Shown here piece after piece: positions 7,503-13,730 of a stretch of 13,730 bases of DNA. The position numbers and the translations under genes are program-made. Each line of letters begins with the position of its first letter. Position 1 is the stretch's first letter. The stretch is from positions 1 to 13,730 of the forward strand of contig JAPYQV010000029.1 of the NCBI GenBank assembly GCA_029937205.1, read 5' to 3'. The notes under the pieces are model-generated. The model saw only the letters and a program-made list of their open reading frames with translations. It had not been told where the DNA came from and searched no databases. This DNA comes from Alphaproteobacteria bacterium. Lineage in GTDB: Bacteria; Pseudomonadota; Alphaproteobacteria; UBA828.

Positions 7503-7967
7503 TTAGCTGTCACGCGCTTGGCCGAGAACGGCGTTGCCCAATCGCGCCAGAGCGCTTTTGACACCGTCGTTCCGGGTCCCTTCCAGGGCGCCCGCGAGCG
7601 TTTTGGCCGAATCCGAGTCGAGCGGCGCCTCGCGCACGGGTTCCGGTGGCGGCGCTTTCTTCTCCAGTGGCCCCTGGATAAGGCTCAGGCGATGGACCGC
7701 GCGGTAGCCGAAATAGGTTGCGATTTTTTCCAGAATTTGCGGCTCCTGATGCTGTAGGTCTGTGGCGTGCGGCCCGTCAACACGCAGGCGTAGCGTGCCG
7801 TTGCTGTCGAGCCGTTCCGGGATTGTATGGCGCGCCATATCCGCACCGACAATGGCTGGCCAATGGCTCACCACGCCGGCGGCGGCAAAACCGCGCTTGC
7901 GGTATATCTTCTCCGTCACCTTGTGCAGCGCGGATGCAAGGGGGCGTGAATGCTGCTTCATTGGCAT
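7503..7967 (-). CDS. dciA: DciA-family (DUF721) protein, replicative helicase operator
   Basis: This protein of about 154 residues belongs to the DUF721/DciA family, the helicase-loading factor of most bacteria that lack DnaC or DnaI; it acts on the replicative helicase DnaB. The family signature is visible: a basic N-terminal helix ending in KRGF, then SHWPAIVG at about 34-41, and the block LQHQEPQILEKIATYFGYRA followed by RLSLIQGP. After about residue 105 comes a Pro/Ala/Ser-rich linker and a short helical tail. The frame is open upstream to 8111, but those residues do not resemble the family and overlap mutY. ATGs at 7967 and 7961 are both possible starts; neither has a ribosome site. A perfect TATAAT at 7974-7979 would start transcription at or next to 7967, suggesting a leaderless mRNA. 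It is divergent from mutY. Confidence 0.88.
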   Translation of the reverse strand: MPMKQHSRPLASALHKVTEKIYRKRGFAAAGVVSHWPAIVGADMARHTIPERLDSNGTLRLRVDGPHATDLQHQEPQILEKIATYFGYRAVHRLSLIQGPLEKKAPPPEPVREAPLDSDSAKTLAGALEGTRNDGVKSALARLGNAVLGQARDS

Positions 7968-7973
7968 ATTGTA

Positions 7974-7979
7974 ATTATA
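7974..7979 (-). promoter_or_regulatory. -10 element of dciA, possible leaderless transcript
   Basis: A consensus TATAAT on the minus strand ends seven bases before the ATG at 7967, so the expected first transcribed base is at or next to that start codon. No convincing -35 hexamer lies 17-18 bases upstream (CACATT or CCACAT). On the plus strand the overlapping TATAAG (7976-7981) could serve mutY. Confidence 0.4.
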
Positions 7980-8011
7980 AGGCGTTTTATGGCGAAAATG
8001 TGGACTCTCGC

Positions 8012-9082
8012 ATGACATCACGATCCTCCCCCTGGCCCGCAGCGCTTTTGGCGGCAAAATTACTGGCCTGGTACGATTGCGAGCGCCGCGATCTGCCGTG
8101 GCGCGCGCCACCGGGCGAGCGCATGGCGCCCTACCGCGTGTGGCTGAGCGAGATCATGTTGCAGCAGACGACAGTCGCCACGGTCGGGCCTTATTTCGAA
8201 GAATTCCTGCGCCGTTGGCCCGCGCTTTCCGATCTTGCCGCCGCTCCCTTGGATGATGTGCTGCACGCCTGGCAAGGACTTGGCTACTACGCCCGCGCGC
8301 GCAACATGCTGCGTTGCGCGCAAGAAGTCATGGAAAAGCATAACGGCGTGTTCCCGCAAGCGGAATCGGCGCTGTTGCGCCTGCCCGGGATCGGCCCTTA
8401 TACGGCGGCGGCAATTGCGGCGATTGCTTTTGACCATCCGGCGACCATTCTGGACGGCAATGTGGAGCGCGTCATTGCCCGCCTGAGAATGGTCGAGACA
8501 CCGCTGCCGGCGGCCAAGCCGGAATTGCACCAATTGGCGGCTGAGATCACGCCGGCCAAACGCCCTGGCGATTACGCCCAAGCGATCATGGATCTCGGCG
8601 CCACCGTTTGCACGCCGAAGAAGCCGGCTTGCGTGCGCTGCCCATGGCAGGGCGCCTGCCGCGCCCATGCTGCGGGCGTTGCCCCAACACTGCCACGTCG
8701 CACGCCCAAGCCCGAACGCCCGCTGCGCCATGGTGTCGCTTTTTGGGCGGTGCGTGGCGATGGCCAAATCCTGCTGCGGCGCCGGCCCGAGAAAGGCTTG
8801 CTCGGTGGTCTCATGGAAGTGCCGACGAGTGAATGGCGCGATATACCGTGGCAGACGAGTGCCGCCCGCCGCCAGGCGCCGGCCAAATCGAGCTGGCGCA
8901 AACTACCCGGAATGGTGAGCCACGGCTTCACCCATTTTCGCCTGGAGATAACGGTCTTGGCCGCAAAGGTGGATGGCCGTGCCGCAATTGACGGGGTGTG
9001 GTGTCCGCCCGAACGTTTCGCCGAACACGCCCTTTCCACGCTCAGCAAGAAGATAATCCGCCACGCGCAGTTGGGTGGCTAA
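8012..9082 (+). CDS. mutY: A/G-specific adenine DNA glycosylase MutY
   Basis: This 356-residue base-excision enzyme removes adenine mispaired with 8-oxoguanine. The catalytic Glu47 lies in SEIMLQQTTVATV, the helix-hairpin-helix is LLRLPGIGPYTAAAI (121-135), and the catalytic Asp148 is in LDGNVERV. The 4Fe-4S cluster ligands are Cys200, 207, 210 and 216 with the standard C-x6-C-x2-C-x5-C spacing. The C-terminal NUDIX-like domain that recognises 8-oxoG is present, with GLLGGLMEVP and HGFTHFRLEI. The frame is open back to 7718, but the first 98 codons overlap dciA and do not look like MutY; an in-frame GTG at 8000 is an alternative start. There is no strong ribosome site. A nine-codon frame from ATG 7989 ends in a TGA overlapping this ATG. 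Confidence 0.96.
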   Translation: MTSRSSPWPAALLAAKLLAWYDCERRDLPWRAPPGERMAPYRVWLSEIMLQQTTVATVGPYFEEFLRRWPALSDLAAAPLDDVLHAWQGLGYYARARNMLRCAQEVMEKHNGVFPQAESALLRLPGIGPYTAAAIAAIAFDHPATILDGNVERVIARLRMVETPLPAAKPELHQLAAEITPAKRPGDYAQAIMDLGATVCTPKKPACVRCPWQGACRAHAAGVAPTLPRRTPKPERPLRHGVAFWAVRGDGQILLRRRPEKGLLGGLMEVPTSEWRDIPWQTSAARRQAPAKSSWRKLPGMVSHGFTHFRLEITVLAAKVDGRAAIDGVWCPPERFAEHALSTLSKKIIRHAQLGG

Positions 9083-9379
9083 AACCCTTCGCGGGAGCGC
9101 TTGCGAGCGCGCCATGATCTAGGCACCACGAACCTCTTTCTGCCCGTATCGACCGGTGTTCCGCGAGTGCGAAATAAATTAACACCCTTCGTAACGCATT
9201 GTTTTAATTAATGAAAATAAATTGCGCACCTTATTTTATGGCAGCGGTTGTAATTTTATGCGCCTTATTCGCCGCCGGTCTGGCATAGCCGGCGCCTCCC
9301 CCCGGCCGGTGGTCTTTTTTTCTGTTCTTCAGCCCTCGGCCGACGGGGAGAAATTCTTGAAAGTGAAAGGAATTTGGGC
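9083..9379. other. Non-coding stretch between mutY and the orphan gene
   Basis: No gene is visible. Just after mutY is a small hairpin (GCGCT-TGCG-AGCGC, 9097-9110) without a T tract. From about 9170 to 9260 the sequence becomes clearly AT-rich and holds an AAATAAATT direct repeat (9172-9180 and 9215-9223) and a TTAATTAA palindrome (9204-9211). This is probably the promoter region of the downstream gene, but I see no convincing -35/-10 pair. A terminator-like element follows at 9272-9321. Confidence 0.5.
9272..9321 (+). terminator. Possible imperfect terminator before the orphan gene
   Basis: GC-rich arms can pair here (GCCGG 9288-9292 with CCGGC 9302-9306, or an outer stem from CCGCCGG 9272-9278 to 9302-9309 with one bulge), followed after about five bases by a run of seven T (9315-9321). 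The gap between stem and T run weakens the case. It could end mutY transcripts or lie in the leader of the next gene. Confidence 0.3.
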
Positions 9380-10798
9380 GTGAAAAATAGAAATAACGAC
9401 GGTGGTTTCGGCCCGTTCGATAAACAGCGCAAGGCGCGCACCGGCTTCGCTTTTGATGTCAACCCGCTGCCCCGACCGGCGCCGCCGAAGCCAAAACCGA
9501 AGACCGAGTCCAAGCCGTCTTTCCAGGAAGTGATGTATCCCAAGGCAAACATGCCGGCCCAATCGCGGCGGGCCGCCCCGCCGCCGAAGCCCGCCAAGCC
9601 CAAGACTGAATCGAAGCTGTCTTTCCAGGAGTCGTTGTATCCTAGGCAGAAGCCGGTGACGCAAAGCGCACAGCCCGCCGGAATTGTCACCCGCAAGCGC
9701 AACCGGGGCAACAATGTGCCCGCCCTCGGCGAGGAAGCGAAGGCGGCATTTGAGAGGGAGCGCGACGCCGCCAAAAAAGCCGCCGAGGCGCGTGGCGAAC
9801 GCTTCAATGACGTCGCGTTCTTCAAGACTCATGGTGAGCCGATGATCGAGCGGGCCAAGGCGGCCCAGGCGATTAAAGACGCCGGGGAAGAGAGGTCTGG
9901 CGACAGGAACAAGCCTTCTCCAAAAATGAACCCGTACACGGATGCGGGGAATGCGGTGGGGCCCGGCGCAATAGACTCACTTGCCAACATACCCGAGGGC
10001 TACGCCATCAATCAGCGCAGGAACGCCTTGAAGTTGTTTTATGCCATGACCATCGCGGAGAATGGAGAAGCCTCATACGATTCGATCTCCGATTTTCCTG
10101 GCGTTAGCTTGACTGGTCGGGACGCGGCGATGCTGCAGAAATACCTCTCCGGCGATGCTGAAAGGTGGGAAGCGTTATACCGCCATACGATGCGCTACGC
10201 GCTTGGCGATATGAGCGAAATCCCGGCCTGGCGGGCGGGCGAGGACATGAAGGCGTGGACGAAGCAAATCTTTCCGTCCGATCCTGCCTATGCGGATGAT
10301 GTGGGCCACAAAGTTGCCGAGGGCTTCGGCTCCGCGGCGACATACGTTCTGGCCGGCCTTCTCACCCGCCGGGCCGGCGCCGGCGCCGTCTCGGGCAATG
10401 TTGCCATGGCGGCCATGGATGGCATGGTATCAGGCTTTGAGGATGCATTGGCGCATGGCGCCAGCTTCGAGGACGCCTATAGGGCGGGAAAGTGGAATTC
10501 GTACCTTGGCATCACTGATGCCATTCCGTTGATGCGCGCTTTCGACCGCTACGACAAGGCGACCGGCGGAAGCATCAGTCAGCTCTTTACTTTTGCGGTG
10601 AAAGGCGCTGCCGAGGGAAGTGCACAGGCCACACTAGAACAAATTCGCGGAAACCTCATCGCAGCTAGATTGGTCAAATACGACCCGGAACGTGATATCT
10701 GGGAAGGCGTTGAGGATGCGGGCATAGTTGGCGCTTATCTTGGCAGCGCGATGAATGCAGCCACGGCAACTTCAAAATCAGGAGAACAAAGCGATTAG
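9380..10798 (+). CDS. Orphan protein with phage-structural-like C-terminal half and repeated N-terminal peptide
   Basis: This 472-residue protein has no catalytic motif I recognise. I place the start at GTG 9380 because AAAGGAA lies seven bases before it; an in-frame TTG at 9374 is less likely. Residues 1-110 are Pro/Lys-rich and look disordered, with two copies of a 15-residue peptide (40-54 and 74-88). Residues 115-170 are charged and helical. From about 195 on the protein looks folded, with an Ala/Gly-rich hydrophobic part (313-360). The end, AAEGSAQATLEQIRGNL then KYDPERDIWEGVEDAG and VGAYLGSAMNA, resembles a pattern I recall from large phage virion or ejection proteins, where it sits inside much longer chains; this is memory of a pattern, not a search result. 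No signal peptide is seen. It runs tail to tail with the secreted-protein gene, 61 bases apart. Confidence 0.75.
   Translation: MKNRNNDGGFGPFDKQRKARTGFAFDVNPLPRPAPPKPKPKTESKPSFQEVMYPKANMPAQSRRAAPPPKPAKPKTESKLSFQESLYPRQKPVTQSAQPAGIVTRKRNRGNNVPALGEEAKAAFERERDAAKKAAEARGERFNDVAFFKTHGEPMIERAKAAQAIKDAGEERSGDRNKPSPKMNPYTDAGNAVGPGAIDSLANIPEGYAINQRRNALKLFYAMTIAENGEASYDSISDFPGVSLTGRDAAMLQKYLSGDAERWEALYRHTMRYALGDMSEIPAWRAGEDMKAWTKQIFPSDPAYADDVGHKVAEGFGSAATYVLAGLLTRRAGAGAVSGNVAMAAMDGMVSGFEDALAHGASFEDAYRAGKWNSYLGITDAIPLMRAFDRYDKATGGSISQLFTFAVKGAAEGSAQATLEQIRGNLIAARLVKYDPERDIWEGVEDAGIVGAYLGSAMNAATATSKSGEQSD
9497..9541 (+). repeat. Peptide repeat copy 1 in the orphan protein
   Basis: Residues 40-54 read PKTESKPSFQEVMYP. 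Twelve of 15 residues match copy 2 (9599-9643), with the pattern PKTESK-x-SFQE-x-x-YP. Confidence 0.85.
9599..9643 (+). repeat. Peptide repeat copy 2 in the orphan protein
   Basis: Residues 74-88 read PKTESKLSFQESLYP, 34 residues after copy 1. Several codons differ between the copies in third positions (for example GAC/GAG versus ACT/GAA in the KTE part), so the peptide is kept more closely than the DNA. Confidence 0.85.
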
Positions 10799-10859
10799 GA
10801 TCGGACCAAATGCCTAAGAACGGTTGCGCCCGCAGTGAGACATTCTGATACAGCAGGAA

Positions 10860-11462
10860 TTACATGGATCGTTGGTAGAACAGCACGCCAAGCCGGCGGC
10901 AGCGCTCGTTGTCGAAAAGCACCGCCCATGACATTTTCCAGTTCCGCCGATCTGCAAGTCCCAAAATTTGCATAGAATTGGCGCAACTATCCGGACTTTT
11001 AAACGGGTACCATTCAATTCGCCCGACTTTTTCAAGGCAGGCACTTACATCCTTGATGACTTGTTGTTCAACGCATTGCACATAGGGATTGGCCGCCCGT
11101 TCATCGGCGCTTGCGGCGTTTGAATCCGGCTGGTGCGCTCTCTTATAAAACGGCTCGCCAAGCCTGCGGCAACGTTCGTTCTTAAAAAGCGCCTCCCAAG
11201 GAAGGGGTATTTTGTTTTGATCCGCAAGTTTCAGATTTTGCCCAACTGAAATGCAACTATCCGGGCTCTTGATCGGATGCCACTCGATACGGCCGAGCTT
11301 ATCAAGGCAGGCGCTTTCATTATTGGTGGCCTGCTGGGCAATGCATTGAACGAAGGGATTTTTCGTCCGTTCATCGGCGTGCGCGGCATTCGAAATCAGC
11401 ACGCAACATCCCAAGAGAACGATGGCGGCGCAAAATATCTTAACGAATGTATCTAGTTTCAT
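10860..11462 (-). CDS. Secreted protein with two tandem four-cysteine units
   Basis: This 200-residue protein is not a family I recognise. It begins with a signal peptide: MKLDTFVK, a hydrophobic core to about residue 23, and a likely signal-peptidase I site SNAAHA|DE after residue 29. A lipobox-like LLGC ending at Cys19 is an alternative reading. The mature protein is two copies of one unit with an exact 90-residue period and no gaps. Each has four cysteines at identical spacing (40, 52, 70, 98 and 130, 142, 160, 188; C-x11-C-x17-C-x27-C) plus shared blocks ADER, GRIEW, KSPDSC and NERCRRLG. Disulfide-stabilised periplasmic or extracellular domains are expected. The frame is open upstream to 11558, but only the ATG at 11462 gives a signal peptide at the N-terminus, with GGAAG eleven bases before it. 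Base composition looks less GC-rich than in the neighbouring core genes. Confidence 0.8.
   Translation of the reverse strand: MKLDTFVKIFCAAIVLLGCCVLISNAAHADERTKNPFVQCIAQQATNNESACLDKLGRIEWHPIKSPDSCISVGQNLKLADQNKIPLPWEALFKNERCRRLGEPFYKRAHQPDSNAASADERAANPYVQCVEQQVIKDVSACLEKVGRIEWYPFKSPDSCANSMQILGLADRRNWKMSWAVLFDNERCRRLGVLFYQRSM
10863..11123 (-). repeat. Tandem duplication, unit 2 (residues 114-200)
   Basis: This is the second copy of the unit in the secreted protein, 270 bases from the first. By my count 51 of 87 residues match unit 1, including all four cysteines. Confidence 0.85.
11133..11393 (-). repeat. Tandem duplication, unit 1 (residues 24-110)
   Basis: This is the first copy. It starts within the cleavage region of the signal peptide (SNAAHADER), which recurs as SNAASADER at the start of unit 2. 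Twelve bases, GCCGATGAACGG, are identical at this junction. Confidence 0.85.
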
Positions 11463-11720
11463 ATGGTGGGTCACTTCCCGTAAATTGCCACCGCATGCAA
11501 AATATGTGAGAGCGAATTTAGGCCCGTTGCTGAGTTGATCGGGAGTGTTCATGCTCAAACGATATCATCCCCCAGTTGAATGTGAAGCGAGAGTTATGAA
11601 ATGGCCACGCGATTCTCACCAGAGCATGTCACGCTCGCATGCGCTCACACGAATGGCTCCAGCTCTTTGAATTTGAAGCAAATCATTGTCGCAGGCGTTT
11701 CCACCTGCTCGGGATTTGCT
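11463..11720. other. Non-coding stretch between ccrM and the secreted-protein gene
   Basis: No convincing gene is seen. A GANTC site is at 11611-11615. The only distinct structure is the hairpin at 11691-11708. Short open stretches on both strands here are continuations of frames that overlap ccrM or extend the secreted protein beyond its signal peptide. A promoter for the gene at 11462 must lie here but I cannot place it. Confidence 0.45.
11691..11708 (-). terminator. Tetraloop hairpin just after ccrM
   Basis: The minus strand reads GCAGGTG-GAAA-CGCCTGC, a seven-pair stem (one G-T pair) closed by a GNRA-type GAAA tetraloop, beginning 12 bases after the ccrM stop. No T tract follows. It may end or protect the ccrM transcript. 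Confidence 0.35.
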
Positions 11721-12851
<1,131 letters not shown>

Positions 12852-12875
<24 letters not shown>

Positions 12876-13475
12876 TTCCAACAGCTTGCGGATTGGCTTG
12901 AAAGATCGCCGGTGGTGCGCCGTCACACCGAGATTAGCGAGGCCTTCGCGGTGCTGCGGGGTGCCATAGCCGAAATTACGCTCCCATGCGTAGCCTGGGT
13001 GATGTCGGGCGAGCTCTGTCATGTGCCTGTCGCGCGTCACCTTGGCAATAATCGACGCCGCCGCGATGGAGAGGCATTTGCTGTCGCCCTTCACCACGCA
13101 GCGCGCCGGGCAGGGCAGTTCGGGCAGGCGGTTGCCGTCGACCAACGCCGCGTCGGGCGGGCTAGCGAGCGCCGCGAAGGCGCGCGTCATGGCAAGATGC
13201 GAGGCGGCGAGGATATTGAGTTCGTCGATTTCGCCGACGCTCGCCATGCCGACGCCGAACTCGGCAACCTCGAACAAAATTGGATAAAGCGCCTCGCGCT
13301 GAGCCGCGCTGAGTTGCTTGGAATCGTTGATCCGGGCGGCCAGTTCGGCCGGCGGGCCGGCCGGCCCAAACATTACGGCGGCGGCATGGACCGGCCCGGC
13401 CCACGGCCCGCGCCCGGCTTCGTCGATGCCGGCCACCCGTCCGCCCAGTTCGCGCTCAAAGCTGAAATCAGGCAC
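12852..13475 (-). CDS. rnhB: Ribonuclease HII
   Basis: This 207-residue enzyme cuts RNA in RNA-DNA hybrids and starts removal of single ribonucleotides from DNA. The conserved acidic active site is complete: Asp18 and Glu19 in VAGIDEAGRGPWAGPV, Asp113 in ALVDGN, and Asp131 in KGDSKCLSIAAASIIAKVTRD. The family motifs DSKQLSAAQRE (51-61) and NFGYGTPQHREGL with HHRRSF near the C-terminus are also present, and the length is normal. The GTG start at 13475 overlaps the end of the upstream frame by eight bases and has no clear ribosome site, so translation is probably coupled to the upstream gene. It is followed by ccrM after 21 bases, an order known from other alphaproteobacteria. Confidence 0.95.
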
Positions 13476-13730
13476 GGCGCTTGTAGGCGGGTTGCCCGGG
13501 CGGCAGCACTTCGCCGTCGAGCGGCGCGGCCTCGTCGTCGTTGATCGGTGATTCGTTCCTGGGGCTGGGTCGGCGCCATTGCTGCGCGCGATCTTTCAAG
13601 CCGATCAGCCAAGCCTTCAGGCTGCCGGCACGCCAGGACATGCCATGCATGAAGCGAAACGAATGTACACTTCGCCGCACCGCCAGTTTGGAGCCGCGCG
13701 CGAAGAACCGTGCTTCTTTCTCATAAATAC
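13468..13730 (-). CDS. Unrecognised protein, C-terminal 87 residues, cut by the window edge
   Basis: The minus-strand frame is open from the right edge of the window to a TGA at 13468-13470. The visible C-terminus is strongly basic: it begins IYEKEARFFARGSKLAVRR, continues SFRFMHGMSWRAGSLKAWLIGLKDRAQQWRR, then ends in a Pro/Asp-rich tail that looks disordered. The first half could pack as amphipathic helices, possibly at a membrane surface, but there is no motif I can name. A GTG at 13680 is a possible internal start, yet the reading frame upstream of it (YEKEARFFARGSKLA) looks protein-like, so I treat the gene as continuing beyond the window. It overlaps rnhB by eight bases and so heads or belongs to the rnhB-ccrM operon. 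Confidence 0.6.
   Translation of the reverse strand, partial: IYEKEARFFARGSKLAVRRSVHSFRFMHGMSWRAGSLKAWLIGLKDRAQQWRRPSPRNESPINDDEAAPLDGEVLPPGQPAYKRRA

Noticed and set aside
7718..8011. A 98-residue N-terminal extension of MutY
   Set aside because: It overlaps dciA on the opposite strand, has no MutY-like residues, and the family N-terminus begins at 8012.
7968..8111. A 48-residue N-terminal extension of the DciA-family protein
   Set aside because: It overlaps mutY coding sequence and does not resemble the family; the basic start MPMKQHSRP is the natural N-terminus.
8060..8767. A 235-codon minus-strand frame
   Set aside because: It is antisense to mutY, which contains all catalytic and cluster residues in the plus frame.
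9179..9211. Possible CtrA site (TTAA-N7-TTAA) in the AT-rich gap
   Set aside because: TTAA half-sites are present, but no pair has the required seven-base spacing.
11463..11558. A 32-residue N-terminal extension of the secreted protein from a TTG
   Set aside because: It would bury the signal peptide inside the chain; the ATG at 11462 has an upstream GGAAG and gives a normal signal peptide.

Overview
The window reads as a chromosomal segment of an alphaproteobacterium, most likely Rhodospirillales-like. The grounds are a stand-alone F0 operon with both b and b' subunits and no F1 genes, a CcrM-type GANTC methyltransferase directly after rnhB, a DciA/DUF721 - DsbA-like - SMC run divergent from mutY, high GC, and frequent GTG starts. 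This assignment is inferred from gene content and gene order recalled for the class; no 16S or other marker is present.

Layout, left to right. 1-327 (minus) is the start of an unrecognised gene that runs off the left edge. 455-497 is a strong intrinsic terminator closing the F0 operon atpI-atpB-atpE-atpF'-atpF (520-3074, minus), which has a near-consensus promoter at 3146-3174. Upstream, also on minus, are smc (3239-6694), a probably Tat-exported DsbA-like oxidoreductase with its own promoter (6741-7373), and dciA (7503-7967). mutY is divergent on plus (8012-9082). Then comes a patch that does not look like the conserved core: a roughly 300-base, partly AT-rich non-coding stretch, a 472-residue orphan protein with a phage-structural look (9380-10798, plus), and, tail to tail with it, a small secreted protein made of two copies of a four-cysteine unit (10860-11462, minus). 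The core resumes with ccrM (11721-12830, minus), rnhB (12852-13475, minus) and the 3' end of an unrecognised gene overlapping rnhB by 8 bases (13468-13730).

How they work together. The core genes serve chromosome maintenance: SMC condenses and segregates the origin region, DciA acts on the replicative helicase, MutY removes A mispaired with 8-oxoG, RNase HII removes ribonucleotides, and CcrM sets the cell-cycle-dependent GANTC methylation state. The F0 operon supplies the proton channel, rotor and stator of ATP synthase; F1 must be encoded elsewhere.

The least explained material is the pair of genes between mutY and ccrM. The orphan protein carries a duplicated 15-residue peptide in a Pro/Lys-rich N-terminus and an Ala/Gly-rich C-terminal half. 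The secreted protein is an in-frame 270-base tandem duplication whose unit includes the signal-peptidase cleavage region. On the regulatory side, three GANTC sites lie within 35 bases just upstream of ccrM, one lies in the spacer of the atp promoter, and dciA has a perfect TATAAT placed so that its mRNA could be leaderless.
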